Shown here: one piece after another, positions 38,801 to 53,800 of the stretch
Layout: each line of letters begins with the position of its first letter
Position numbering within the stretch: the first letter of the stretch is position 1
Source of the DNA: Serinus canaria
Lineage: Eukaryota; Chordata; Aves; Passeriformes; Fringillidae
Assembly (NCBI RefSeq): GCF_022539315.1
Contig: NC_066316.1
Location: forward strand, 25,471,245-25,535,244
Direction of reading: 5' to 3'
DNA: 64,000 nucleotides
The notes under the pieces: generated by a model
The model's input: the letters and a program-made list of their open reading frames with translations, nothing else
Databases searched by the model: none
Told to the model about the DNA's origin: nothing
Position numbers and translations under genes: made by a program

Positions 38801-41800
38801 GGATGCCCCCAAAGGCCAGCACTGGGGACCTGAGGCACATGCACACAGAGCCCCTCTACTCAAGAGAGCTGTAGCTGGAACTAGAGAAACTGTCAGAGCT
38901 GTGGGATTTAACACAAAAATGAAAGCTGTCCATGCCATGTTCCTCCTTTTACCTTCTTCTACCCCATAGCTCTGTGCCTGAACAGTCCCAGCTCAAAACC
39001 ATACCTGCCACATGAGCAGATTCCTGGCTACTTCTATCTATAACAGTGGCAAACATCATTTTACTGCCTTTTCTTATTTTTTTTAAAACCACAGAGCTGC
39101 TTTATCTCCAGCCTAGCAGAAGTTCACATGGAATTTGAACTGACAGCAGACAAGTTGGTACAGGCATTACTGAGTAGCACAGACCAGGGACCACCAGAGA
39201 GTGATGAGCTTGGTAGTAAACTCTAATTTATTCCCAACACACGGAAGAATGTGTCAGCAAAGACTCTCAAAGTGAAGCATGTTAATTAGTTAAGCCTACT
39301 CAAGTTTTGTGGCTATTTTAAAATTAACAGGGTTGAGTAAATTAGGGCAAGCAGACAAAAGGCCCACATCCTTAAAAGCACATTGTGGTATGCTGTGAAT
39401 TGTCTTTGTTGATCTGGATCTAAATGGATTTCAAGGTCTAATAATGAATCAATGAGATGAATATTGCTTCCTAGATTCCTATCTGTGATTAGGCTCTCAT
39501 AACAACGTGGGATTCAAGGAGTATCTTGCACTGCTTGAATTATTAGACCAGAGCTGGTATTAAAGAACTTTCAAGCTGAAATTATGCGAATATTGACTCA
39601 TCACAGCATGAACCATAAAGCTGAGTCCTGCTGTTGTCTTTTTTACATCTCCATGTAATCACATGCAAATTAAACCAAGAACAGTAAAAGTAAAATAATA
39701 AAGCATGGTGGGCATCAAATTTGGTGTTACCTTTTATGGTACATAATTCTAGGAGATGGATGAAGCACCTTACAGTTAGCAAGAAATTTGTGATGAGAAG
39801 AGAAACACTTTTGCCTCCAAAACATTCAATAATATTTAAAAGTAATGTTAACGTACCTGTTCCTTCATTGCTCCTTTTTTCTGACTGTGCCACTTGTATC
39901 ACTTCAGCAGCAGCATCCCTTACTACCAAGTCTTCGTTCTGCAGCAGTAGAATCACACATTTCCACAGACCAAGGGTATCAGACAGTCCTATATTTATTT
40001 GTGGAGAAAAATTAGAGCTCTATTTCTTATAAGCATTCAAAGAAGTTAGAAAGCTCTGTTTCCACACCTAAACACAAGACATGAAAGGCATTGGCAAACC
40101 ACTGGGAGAAAGACTGGCAATAAAAACAGAAGTATTTTCAGCATCTGTGAACCTTATCTAGGTGGCAGACTCAGCTTGGTTTAAACAGTGGGCAACAGAT
40201 AAGAGATTGGGCCTCTCTATCTGGGTTCAACTTTAGTCATGAGTGCTCTCCATTTTTGACAATTTCTAGGAGTGCAGAATTCCTATTTGGCAAAAATTCT
40301 GTGGCTGGAGACTGGTCACTCATTAACACACTGATCATGGATTTGCTGCTGCAATCTGCCTGGAGCAGAGGCTGCCAAACCAAGCTTTCTTCAGATCCTG
40401 CCAGTGGTGCTGGACAGAAGTGCCATTCCCTCCTGGGAGCAGCTACTGACCACACCTTGCAGGGATCTACCTTCACCTCCTTCTCCCACAGCCCCAGCAC
40501 TCACCAGCAGGCCCTGCCAGCCTTACACCCACTCTCTGTTGGCAACCAGTTCAATCCATGGGGTGATTCCACGTACACAGCTAATTCTGACCAGAGAAAA
40601 GTGCCAAGAGGGAGGTGCTGATCTGGTAATGCCCAAGCAGGCAGACAGCACACACACACACATCACCCCAGTGCTTCACCCACACCTCACAAGCCATGCT
40701 TCCCTTGCAGACCCTCGTGCCATTTACTGCTGCCACACCATGCATGAACAGCTCCAGTCACACGTCTGTACTCCTAGGTTTGCTGGGGTATTTTTCAGCT
40801 GACTTTTCAGGTCTTGTTGAACATTCTGATTAAAGGAATCCATTGGAAGCTCACTTTAAGATGCAGCCAGCTGTGAGATATTACTTTCTAGTGACCACAG
40901 ACAACACAAGAGTTGTGTTTCACTGTAGGTTTTCCTCTACCATGTTTTCAGCAGATTTGTCAGAGATTTGTATTACAAGGCTAGCCAGACAAATACGTAG
41001 CTGTATTTCACTGCTTGGCCAAAGTAAATTGCTCTAGGCTTTCCTACACAGGCAGAAGAAGCATTCCTGTATTACCTGTAACTTCCCTATGTGGCAATGG
41101 CATGAAGTATAATTACTTCAGAAAGAAGTTGCTTTTTTTTTCTAGCATGACACACTCAATAATATTATACTGGTACTGCTAGGGCAGAATAATTATTCCC
41201 TAGAGATTCAATACTCAGATTTCCCACCTAAACAAGTTTCTGTTGTATCTCCAGAAGCAGTGGAAATCTACAAAGGGAATTTGCATAAAGACCTTTTCCG
41301 AACCCTCAAGCAGCTTGATGAAGAGATGATGGGGTCACCTAGAATATACAGACTGGCATTCACCCTCTTTCTCTTAGGAACACAGTAATGGAAGCTCTTG
41401 GGACTGACTACAACTCCATTTCATACAACCACAGTTTCCTTTAACTCCTACTTTTTACTATATGTGGTCAAGCAAGCTGATGCAGAAGAAGGCAAAGAAG
41501 TCACAGCTTTTTACATGCACACAAAACTTCAAGGGAATTATCCTGGGTTTGTATCACTACAACTAATCACCAGCCCATGCCCTTGATTTGCCAACCCCCC
41601 ACTGCAGTACTGACAGCTTCACAGTTGTGAAGATCCCAGACTGACAATTCTAGGTACCATGAAGGGTCAGCTCCGTATCTTTCTCCCCCTGGATCAATTT
41701 TCAGAGCAAAGAGCTAATTCAGATGGTTTGCCCACTGAGGCCTTGGGGCTCTATTTTCTGGGCTGTTTGGGGAGCATTTATTTTTGTTTACTTGTCTGTT

Positions 41801-44800
41801 TTCATTTGTTTTGTTAGGATTTTACACAGGATACAAACTGCTGCTATGTTTTATTTCAGACCTTCACATTAGCCTGACTGGAAAGCATGGAAATCAGCAA
41901 CTGTTTTGACAAGATCAAAGAGGAAACTGTTGTCCATCATCTATGGACCATATCCAAGTAACAACAGACGAGTAGCAGAGCATTTGGGAGGTTTTCACTC
42001 CAATACTTCCACTGTCTTCATTTGACATAAAATGGTAATGATGTCTGTATTATGAAGACCTTTATCTAGATGGTGAAGGTTAAGATTTCCAGAGTTGATA
42101 CTATAAACACTTAACAGTGCAATGTCTACCTCAAATAGATTTAACTCTGGTGAATGTTACCAATACCTCTTAAAAGGCACATCTCAAAATAATAGCTATT
42201 TTTTCCCAAAACCACTATCTACAGAATAAGAAATACACTGGTTTTGTATAAGAGATATTTGTATCCAGGCCACATGGACGGACCAAAGCTACTTAAACTA
42301 AAAACATTTACATAACTACACTGGATTGAAGTATCATGGAGTTAAAAGTATCTAAAACCGTCCTGTTCAGAATGCAAAAGAATTTCTTTCTGATCTAGTA
42401 CTACCCATTCTTGCATATCTCCTGTCCCTTTAGTCACAAAATCCTCCCATTTTCTATTCACAGAAGGCGGGGAAGCTAAAAGAAAAACCCCATCTATTCT
42501 CCAGAACAAAACAGAGTTTCACTTAGCTCTGTCTCCCAGTCACTATATGTATTGTTGAATAAGGCCATGTAGGTTTTTTTGTTCTCCTTCTTTCTTTGTT
42601 TTCTAAAGAGACAGTGTGTCACTAAAGGACATGAAACAACACAAGTGCACACCGCTGCTCTCAAGGTGAAGAAAAGGAAAAGTTTATTTTCTGACTCCAA
42701 CATTTATGGCTTTCCAAAAGTGACAGTGGATTGGAGGGTGAAAGTGCCACCTCTCCAATGACACTGGACAAACCAACAGTCCATCAAATTTCTCCTCCTC
42801 CTTAAAAGACTACAAAACAATAAGTTATTTACAGAAAGTGTGTGAGAAAGTTTGTCACAAGAATATAAACATCAGAAGGCTGAGAAAATCTTAAAAAATC
42901 AGGGTGACAACAATCTAATGTTAACTTCAAACAAAAATCCTTATACCTGGGAGATATAATGTGATCCAATTATTAATTTTTCTTATAGTAGAACATGTCT
43001 CTCATTTCTAGACCGAAGGCCTTCATTCCAACATCCAGCCAACACAGCTTTGCTACACTCCCAGTGCTTAAATAAACTGTGTCCAGCCCACCAAAAGAAT
43101 ACTACAGAAAGGTTCAAGTCAAAGAACAACTGCAAGCCAGGAATTCTGTAGACCAGTATACAGTGACCTGGAGACATAACAACATCTCATGTGCCAGAGG
43201 CTGGGCACATGTGCTTTTTCTACCAGAATTTAAATAAATCTATATGTTTAGTAATTAAATCCTATTAAAATTTTCAAAAAACCCTGTTTGATGTAATTAT
43301 GTTTTGACTGTGCATACACATACATTTGAAATCATGTATTAATGGATTTCATCAAAAAAGATCTAGAAAATTACTTTCAAGCTACTTACCAAGAATGAGC
43401 TTCTCACTGCTCAGAAGGAATGATGTTATACTTTTAAGAACTTCAGCAGCTGCTAACAGCATCTCTGTCTCTTGCTCATCTCCACAAAAATTTATTATCA
43501 GCTGAACCCATTTTTTCAAGACTTCTTCTGAAATCTGAAGGCACAGAACATGTGAGAAGTATGCTGCACCTCTTACCATCACATTGAACCATGGCCTGCC
43601 TAAGGGATACTGCTCATTAGTAAATGCCCAGTTTTCCCAAAGTGGTGAAACCCACATGAACATTTAAAAGTTGGGAAATTTTCTTTTAGTTAGAGCAGTA
43701 TTCACAGGCAAGTCTGACTCTGTCCCTTCACAGCAGACTCACCAATTACCACACAAGTCAAAGTGTATTTTTGCATCCTCAGTCCTTCTACACATGCATG
43801 CCAAGGACAAATATGCTGGTCCTTGGCTGAATTTCAGAGTGTTCCTCTCTGCCCATCCCTCCAGCCTGTCAAGGTCCTTCTGAAGGGCTGCAGAACCCTC
43901 TGGGGTATCATCCACTGCTCCCAGCTTTGTGCTGTCAGTGAACTTGCTGAGGAGGCACCTGCCCTTTCACCCAAGTCATTGATGAAGAAGTTAAACAATA
44001 CTGGGCCCAGTACTGACTCCTGGGACACTGCTCATGACCCTGTGACACTGCTCATGACCCTCTGGGATGTGCCATTCAGCCAGCTCTCAACCCACCTCAT
44101 TAACTGAGGAATAAATGAAACCTCAGCCATACTCTGCCTCATTCTGCCTGGTTCAGGGCCATGTACCTGCACTGCACAAAGGGACACAGCCAGAGCGTGT
44201 CCTACAGATTCTGTAACAGGTGAAAACAAAAATTTAAAATCTCCCAAGATGTTACAATGACTCAAATTTCAAGCAGACACATGAACGGACTACATAGAAA
44301 GACAGAACTTAACTTTTACCTCATGGAAGAGAAAATCCTTCCACGGATGTAAATACTGAATGCAAGCTCAAAGAAAGAATTTAGATGGAGATCTGATGTA
44401 CCTGGCCTTTCCCAAAGCCAAAAGCTCTCTCTGTAGGTATATCTTAGATCTCCCATGATTTATATGCTTATTAGAGAAAGTTGTTGCAGCATTTCTATTT
44501 AAGATTTCTACAGCATTTTTCATTAATTCTGCTTTGTTATGTTAGCTTTAAGTACTCACACTATGCCTTTCCTTTAAAAAGATTTAATATCATAGTTCCT
44601 GTTCCTCAATTCTTGTGAGCAAATCTGATTTTATATTTTTTATAATGAGACATGGTTATTAGCATATAATAAGAATCCATTCTGCTGCTTATTCTATGAA
44701 AAATAACAGCTTTGTAAGGAAAATAATCTTCCTTTTAAAACAGATCATGAGAGTTTTGTTTGTTTTTAAATATCCACTAAGTGGATTTGAAAATATTTTT

Positions 44801-47800
44801 TTAAATGTCTAGCACTAAAGCTGCTTTTGCACTGCTCTACACATACATATGTGACATCACAGACTGACAATTTAAAATCAAAAGAAATCTGAGCTGGCTG
44901 GGAACTGCACCCAACCACTGCTTCAGCTTCGTGCCTTCCCACCCGACGTGCTCTCCTGTGGGCTCTCCAAAAATCAAGAAACCACAACAAAGCTGCAGCT
45001 CAGTAAATGGGCTGGATTCAGAACAAGCATTAAACACCACAGGCATTTCCCTTTCTACATTATAGTGACCATTTTGGACGAGCTCAGAAGCTGAAATTAC
45101 TCCATCAAAAATATTTATGTATGTACTTAACTTTGAGAGGGATATACTGAGATGATATTCATGGCTGTCATTTCAGAACATTGCAGTGTATTCAGAGAGA
45201 AAGACATAATGATGAATGTCAAAAATGATAAATGGACAGCAGAAAACACAAGCTTGGGGTCTTTATCTAAAAGAAGCCACGTTACTGCAATCACTAAAAA
45301 CTCCAAGATTACAAAACTGTTAAACAGCTCCATTTCTCTTACCTGCTGATGGCTCTGCAAAAGGTGGATAATCAATTTGGAGGCAAATTTGAGAGCTATG
45401 GTTTGACCTTCAGGGCTGAGGAAAAAAAGCAAAGGACATATCAAAAAGCCAGCTATTTCTGTCATCATTTCATCTCTAGAAGAAAACCAGCCAGCTTTTA
45501 ATTATTTCTGATGATCACCAATGGGTATTTTTCAAGCTGAGCACTTGAAGCTTTTTCATTAGAGATCTAGATGTTAGCTAAGTTCTCAGCTGACATGCCA
45601 ATGAGACATGCCCTTACTTTCACTTCTCTCATGTTTACTTGCTATTTACATCTCATAGAAGAACACATTTGAAAATGAAACCTGAGTCAAATAAACCAGA
45701 CATTATTTTAAATTGTGAACAAATGCATCTCTTGAAGCTAGTGTTTAGCTGCAGGAATATCTCTTCTACAACTGCTAAGCAGGATCTAAGGATATGGCTC
45801 TTGGCACCGTGGCTGCTGAACCTTATTCCCACCATGGGGAATGGCAACACCTGAGCAGCAAGGCCTGCTATTCCAGCCACTTCCCTCTAACAGCACAGTC
45901 AGTGGTATTTTACCACCAGTACCTTGCTTCATCCCAGAAATGACCACTCCCATCATCATCATTTGAACTTGAACAATTTAGTGCAAATCAGCAGCAAATA
46001 TGCACAGCTATAAAATGCAGCTGTACACTCTACACCCTCTGTATTCAATGTTTGTAACACTGGACTGCAATGTCTGCATGGCTTAAAAAACTGTCAGAAA
46101 CAGGATGTCATACCCTTAGTCTGGACACTGTAAGCCTGTCTGTGCATTCCATTATGAATGCATGGGCACAGCTTCTAATTCAGTAGGACCTACAATCCAG
46201 ATTTCCAGTGCTTTCTGCTGACTTTACAGTCTGTATAAGGAGTGCAAACCCTAAGGATTAGGATTAACCATTTCTGCCAATCCAACAAGTTTAATGAGAT
46301 CTGTTGCTCTTTCTACAAACCATCTGCCCATAAACCAGGATAGGAGAGATGGCAGATTCACAGCAAATGAGTGTAGAGCTGGATCATTAATACTAATTGC
46401 TAATTCTACAGTAAACTGGGTGTTTCCCAATCACTATTCAGGAAGAACTCTGCTCACTGGTATCACTGGACAGCCAAAGTAACTTCTTGTTTCAGGAAGT
46501 GTACAACTGGACTTTTACAGGGTGCTAGTATGACTTGCAGGCCTTTTTAGTAATTCAGATAAAGGTCTTACTTCTCTGAAAAATTCTCATGAACCCAACT
46601 TTATTCAAATAAGCCACACTCTCTTTTCTGAAACAGAGATTTTTAAATGAAAGTGCAGACCCAAACCAATATATTAACGTTCAACATTGAAAGTTTTTAA
46701 AATGTAAGTATTTCAACATGCATGACAGACCATACCTGTTGGAGATATCTGCAAGGTTTAAACTCCAGGTTAAGAGCTCACTTGGATTCATTTTTATAGA
46801 GCATTCAGTCTTTGGAAGCACATTCCTGAGATCCATATTGTAAAGAATTTCCAGCACCTGCAGACACAATTCACAAACAAAGAATTTACAGACAGTCTCA
46901 ACAGGGATGTGCACATTTGAGATCAATAAAACACTGACTTGAGCTACACTCCAAGAACAAAAGGATTCTCTCTGGACAGTTCTAAGAAAGGAAAGAGGAA
47001 GTTCTTGCTTTTACACAAATACATCTGCTACAAAATTATGGCATGGCTCCTGTTCAGTGTAAAAAAACCCCAACTACTCAACTACTATTTAAAAAACATA
47101 ATGCATGTTTGAAATATATTTTTGAAAATTACAACATACAAAATGTCAATTAAAAAAGCACCCTCTTACCTTGCAGAAACACTGGGGATTTGTTTCCTTC
47201 AGAGCCATTGTGAGAAGAGTGTCTTCCAAATCAGTGGGTAAACACAATACACCTCCTCTTCCTTCTGCAATCTGCTTGGAATTTCTTTGTTTCAGGCCCA
47301 GCAGTATTGCTTCCAATGCCAGCAGACGCACTTCATGGAACCCACAGTGCAGGAGATGAGCCACTGACAGCCAGGGCTTGGCCATTTCCTTTGCAGCAGC
47401 TGAACCACAGCTCTGCATGTCAGGACCTGCAGTCACTGACAGCACTGATATTACAAGTTTGGTGATGCTCTGGAGATATTGTATCAGTCCTGGTACAGCA
47501 GATGAGTAGGGAATACCAGACACCAATTCAGAATCTGAAATTAGTGTCTTCATCTCTTCCCAAAAGTCAAGGAATTGCATTCCTGCAATGAGAGTAACAC
47601 TTAGTAAAGTGAACAAATAGATGATGTTGCCATCTGCTCCAGACCGTGAAGCTGACAAATAGCAGGTATGCAAAAGGTATCATAAGGTAAATGAAATGAA
47701 AATCAGAGTTCTCCTTCATTTAAAACTGATTCCAAAATGTAAAAAGCTTTGCTAGATATTACATGTATTCATATTTAAATCAAAAGACAAAAGGACACAA

Positions 47801-50800
47801 AGTTTTCTGAGACCTATGATTGTTCAACACACGAGTTGAAAGTTTCAAAGCCCTTTAAAAATGCTACAGTTCCTTGCAGATTGCCTGCAATCTTTACCAA
47901 TTACATTTGTTTGGTATTTCTTTCAACCAAGCTAGTAATACAATATTATTTTATACAAGCTTCCCACTTCTACCACTACAGAAAGTGATTAACACAAATA
48001 AACTATCAAATATATGTGGAAAAAATGTGGATAGTCAGCTCTAAAATCAGAGACCAGACTGAGCAAAGTGCTGTCTGTCAGACTACTCAGCTGCAACTGA
48101 AATCAGGAGAAATGATGACAGAGGCCATTCTGATAGCATTGAAAATTTCATGTCTTCATAGTTTTAGTCAGAAAAAATTGCTATTAAGAAGATGATCCTT
48201 CGAGATAAACAGGCCTGTCCTGTGTGTATCAATCTAAAAAATTTACTTACTAAAAAACCCAGGACAGGATACTTTTCCTATTCTTATTCATTTTGAACAG
48301 TTAACATAAGTAAGAAAACAAAGGAGCTGCACTGTAACCCCTCTAATGTATCAGCCCAGGACCTGTGACACTTCAGCCATTTACACTGGTCCAACCTTGT
48401 CCACATGGCCCAGCACAGCCTGAGAACCTTCTTCAGTGCTTGGCCACCTCCCAGGGAGAATAGAGGCCACTGCCATCTGGGATACCAGAGGGTTTCAGGC
48501 TTTAGCAGAGCTGGCAATGTAGACACAAAATAAAGAAAAAAGTCATCAATGGTCCTATTTCACACCCACATAGACTGAAATAGTCATGTGCCTTGAGTTC
48601 AACCTTCTCCATCATCAGCAGGAATAAACCATTTTATAACAGTGAAACCATTTTGCCCAGTTTGATGTCTGTATAGCTTGTACTGCAAGAAAATGAACAT
48701 GCAATACCCCACAAAATTCAAATGCAAGTAGGGGAAAATCACAAAAGAACAGAGAACAGTGCCACTAGTGCAAGGGGATGTAGGAAGTTTAGGTTTTTTT
48801 AAAGGTAAAAATGCACTAAAGGCAAATACAAAGATTAAACAAACTTATATTTCTCCAGTATCTGTAAGAAGACAATTCACTGCCACGTAACTTTGCTATT
48901 TATAATTAAACACTAAGCACTGCTAAAAGCTAGTCCAAATAGTCCCACTAATTTCCTCAATTTGCCAAGAAGCCACAGCACAAATATAGATTCATTTTGC
49001 TGCCCATGAAGACATTTCCCTAAGCCTTCTATTTACAGTTAAATATCCTGCCCTTTCATATTCAGATTCCTCTAAAGCCATCTTAATTTGTTTGACATTT
49101 ACACAGAAAGTTGACATGGCTGTACACTGTCTAGCACATAAGACAGAACCATTTCTGAGTAATTCTGGACACACTTCAAAGAAATGTAGTATTTGTAAAA
49201 AATTGTCAGACCTATTGCCCAACCGCTAGCTCTGTCATTCACATTTTCGCTACAGTTTCTTTCCTGAAGGGACTTGATGCAGTCAGAGGAACTCCAGTAT
49301 CAGTGCAAAGCCATCTCAAAGCATTATCCTCTACATGACACAGCTGATTTCCGTCTCATAGCAAGGCAAACTTGTATCTTTTCTGTGCTACATTTCTAAA
49401 CCTCCAAACACGCTGCTTTTACACATTGGCATCGTGGCACAAACTAGCATTAATGCCCGTGTCACAGGACACGTATCCAACTGCCAGAATTCCTTAATTT
49501 CTGAACTGTCTGGTTGCCTTGGAGAGGGATTAGGCCTTCTTCTCAGTTATTACACAGCCTGAGTCCACAGACAGCAGTTTAACAACAGAAATAATCCCAG
49601 GCAGCTGAAAGGAAAAGGTTCAAGGTCAAACACTTCAGTTCAAGAAGAGAAACAGCTCCAGTGTCGGAGCACTGCACCCTCTCTGGTTCCTGCCTGCTCC
49701 CCTCCTCAGCTGCCTCTCAGCAAGACACACACCCACTGGCTCAGCTCTTCAAACCAAGGGTGCATTTGTAAGTATACTGCAAGAGAAATGCTTTCATCTC
49801 CTGTCCACATTGCTTCACATTGAGGTAAGCTACATGCAAGCAGTAATGGGAAAGCTGGCAGGATGGAAGGGTCAAAGCTCCAGAGCAGGGAAAGGGAGAG
49901 AAGTATTAAGTGTACACAGAAAGAGATATAGAGGGAGCAAGAGAGAGAGAAAAAAATTAGGGGAAGGGGGGAGGGTGTCTTCCATTTTGCTGGTGTCAAT
50001 GCTGCCAACTTTGCAAGAGCCGGCAACTCAACATCAGAGAGAGTGATGACCCTCCCATGGACTCCAGGAGCTCGCCATGCACTGACCTTCCAACTCAGCA
50101 AACTTCCATTTGTATTTTGCAAGGCCAGCACAAATGATCTTTATGTATTCATCTTTGAAGGGGAAAACTACTTGCATATAAAACACATAGCAGAGCTACT
50201 AGCTTGCAGAACTACTAGCTTGCAGTGACTGTGATAGAAGAGTCTTTGGCAACAGATCCTCTTTTTCTGTACATATAAAATACTTCTGCTTTGGATGACT
50301 TCTTTTTTTCCCATGCAGTTGTGAAAGACTGGACACTGTGGCTCATCTATTTTACAGAAAGTCTCTTTAAAAGTGGATGTCTCAATGGCAAGGCCGTCAG
50401 CAAAATAAGACTGTCTGAATATTTGCTTAGCCTCAGCACATCAGAAAGCAAATCCTTCTGCATTCATCTTGTGCTCCACATGCTCTCCAACACTCTTTTT
50501 TCACACAAATATGTACAAAAGGAAAGAATGCCCCTGTCTTATTACAATGCAGTGGAAATATTCCTGCTTTCAACTTCATCATTAAGAAAGTCTTTCCAGG
50601 CTTTCATGTAAATGTTTTCTCATCTGCTTAGCTTTAAGTAAACTCTTTCCTTTGGCTTACATCAAAATATCCAAAATAACCAGAAAACCACACTGGTTCC
50701 CAAAGTAAATGTCAGTCTCTGTTGTTTAGATACAATAACAACATACTTTTATTTACAAACAAACATCACTGTACAGTTTGAATGGCCAGCTGCTGTGAGA

Positions 50801-53800
50801 AGGGAGAACAAATTTTGGCTGACCACAGAAGGGTCCTGGCAAACAGCAGTCTCTCCAGGATGCTGACAGATGCAAAAGAGCCTTCTAGAATTAAGTGGAT
50901 TTAATTTTATTTTTTTCCCTCTTAAGGATTGCTTCATTTGTGGGACAGGAAGAATTTCAGCCTGCTTCTAGTACAGGAGAGATCTTACACAACCACTTGG
51001 TTCTCTACAACACCCCACACAAGCATCCTCAGTCCCCCACACTGATATATGAACACATCATCTATGTCATGGCTGGATTTTTAATCCTATTTGTGATCAA
51101 CTGATGTTCTGTCGTGCATATGAAGTAAAATGGTATTTCACCATCTGAAAATAAAGAGGAAAAGAAGAGGAGCAAAATGGAATTAGCAGACTGGAGGAAT
51201 CTCCAGTTATAAACCTCCTCAAAATTTAGCAGCACCCAAACCTGCATCCTGCCTGTCTCTCTTCTGCTCTCCCCTGCAGTGGCAGGCAGGATCTATAATC
51301 AGTCTGTTCCCACAGTAAGCAGATACACAGAGCAATGACAGAAAAATGCCCCGTCTGGGTGTAACAAACCATCAGCTGATGGACAGCTCAGCTGATATTA
51401 CATCTCAGGGGCACAGCCTGTTCAAAAGTGAGAGAAGTAATCTGAATTCCTTCCATATTTAAAGCTAAGCTTGCTTTACCTCCTTGCAGAGTTGATACAT
51501 TTCTGTAGGATTTGGTAATTTCACAGGGATTATTTAGCTACTGCCAAGTTGACAACTCTCCTGATCATCAAGGGTATTATGTGAGGGGCTTCCTTCTGTA
51601 CATGTGATTAGTATAGCTCTAAATATTTGTATCTAAATAAATATTGAGATTAAATCCTGTATGCAGGCCCTTGAGCACCCAAACCACCTTCTATGTTCCT
51701 TCCACAGGCTCCAGAAAAAAAAAGAACAAAGCAGGGGGAAAGGGGGGAAGTTACTACCAGCATCAGAAAACTTACTGCCCCTCTGCAAGGCCAGAAAAAA
51801 ATTGCAAGAGCAGCAATAAAATGCTGCTTTGCCTGCAGTATATTGTTATGGGAAGGGGCTCTGAGCATCAGAAATCTGGATATTCATCATTATTCAACAA
51901 GACCTGCAAGACAGTGCAATTGTTTATAAACTGAGGTTAAAATCCACTCTCTAACTACCATCCACAGACATCTGAAGAGATCATATGAATAGGGAGTAGG
52001 CTGAGAGGTAACTAGTGCCAAGAAGAGATTTTTCCTAGACAAATACTAAGGAAAAGTATCTTCTTTCGTATTTTTCCTTTTTATTAAAAGTGGATTAGGC
52101 AAAGTCACTGCTAAATGGAAATAAAACCACAAAGAGAACAGAAAAGTCTGTTTCATTACACAGCCATACTAAGGTGACTGTTGATGATCATAAAAAGGGC
52201 ATATTTTAAGCAGGATGTTTTCTTTTAAAGACATCTGCAACTTCTTCAACATCAGAGACTAGGCATCAGAACTCACAATACAATTCAAAACTACAAACAT
52301 GACTGATTACCAGAATCCATGGATAATTTATTGTTGAGGACACAAGCATCCCACTGCATTTTGTACAGCATAAGGGAAAGTTTCCAAAGGAAAAAAGAAG
52401 GGGGGGAAAAACCCCATTATAACTGGACACTGAAACAGTTTTTTTTATTTACAGGTATTTTTTCTTCAGCTTCTCTCTGGCCCAGCACTGACTTCTCCAG
52501 TATTTTGCATTCATATAAATTCATAAAACCCCACAGAGACAGTGAAAGTCAGTCAGTGGTACATGATGGAATCTAAAGAGAACCTGGTTTTGAAAGGACA
52601 AGCAGTCTCTGTCTTCTCATGGGGACAGAATTTTAACTGCTAACATTAATGAACATGACCAATCCCACTTTCCCTTAGTGTCACCTATCTCATGGAACAC
52701 CTTTCCATATTCCCTGTTCAACACAGCATTCCAGCAGTATTGTGCCTACCCTCCACAGCCCTCCTCTGACCACTGTCTCTGCCATCATGCTAAAAACACT
52801 TTCACTTTCCTCCTCCTCCACCTGTGTCACAAGTTCTGCCTCCAATGTTTCTCTGACAGCTGTTGGTGTTGCACGTATCCATCTCCTTTCTCCAAAAATT
52901 TATTCTTTTCAGCTTTGGCCCATTTTGTTGTTCTGTCTCACACTAACTTTTGGTCAGTCTTTGGATCACTTCAACATCCCTGACTTGTTCTGCCTCTGGC
53001 ATTTTACTGTCCAGGCAACTTCCAGTCACTCCCTGTGTCTCGGACTTCCAACAATGCCACCCTCAATTTATTAATTCTCCTGTCTGCATTGAATTAGAAC
53101 ACTGAGAACCTAAAAATATTTCCTTTGGACTCATCTAATTTAATGCTAGTAGGCACAGGGCATTTAGATCATCCTACAAATATTTTAAATCTTTACCTTT
53201 CTTAACTTAAAATAAAAACATTTACCCAGTGCCACAGTCAATACACCAGCAAATTTAATATAATTTCTGATATAATAAACAAAAACTGCCTTCAATGTGT
53301 TAAGATTAATTTTAACTATAATCTAATTAGACCAAATAACCAAAACACACATTAACAATCTGCCAGTGTTTTTATTCAAATAATTCTTTGGCCATGCTTC
53401 TTAAGGATCTAGGAAAAGAAAATTCAAGTATGGCTAAAATAATCAACCTAGTTATCCCTGTCAAATTTTTGTCATTCAAAAATCATGAGTTTGCAAGTTG
53501 GCCTGCTTCTTACCAAAATAAGAAAAAATTAGGAACTATGATACAGAAAACAACGTGGCCACAACCTTCAAATGCTATTTAAAAGACCTACAAATGATGT
53601 AATTCAGGCAAACATTTAATTGATTCCTATGTAAAGAGCAATTTGTGCTTGCACTGCAAAGCACTGCAAAGCAACCATAAGTTTGATAATCCATTTTATT
53701 TCTATCAATGTATTTTATAACTTCCAATTAAAAAGGACAAATATAACCAAGAGAATGGTATTTGTTCTGTATGTTAATTTAAAAAGTATTTTGTTCTATT

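Larger units (their letters stand above)
15003..39856 (-). other. THADA: THADA penultimate intron, 24.9 kb
   Basis: The phases and protein joining of the flanking exons show that no coding exon is needed between them. The intron holds one CR1 fragment (27874-27930), an A42 homopolymer, a palindromic GT/AT/AC microsatellite and an exact 43-bp tandem duplication, all listed separately. AT-rich patches near 22540-22640, 35780-35900 and 39230-39560 look like possible conserved non-coding elements, but this cannot be tested here. No nested gene was recognised on either strand. Confidence 0.8.
43535..45342 (-). other. THADA: THADA intron (1808 nt) with a CR1 insertion
   Basis: GT-AG intron whose upstream-exon donor is at 45342-45341. 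It contains the CR1 reverse-transcriptase fragment at about 43825-44110; nothing else was recognised. Confidence 0.82.

Noticed and set aside
43834..44107. RT-like open frames as a possible host gene
   Set aside because: The SVLGPVLFNFFINDL motif identifies a decayed CR1 LINE, with frameshifts and a duplication, not a host gene.
49706..50131. A 141-codon minus-strand frame with a hydrophobic centre
   Set aside because: The hydrophobic part is the translation of a GA-rich repeat (about 49920-49975) read from the other strand. No family resemblance.
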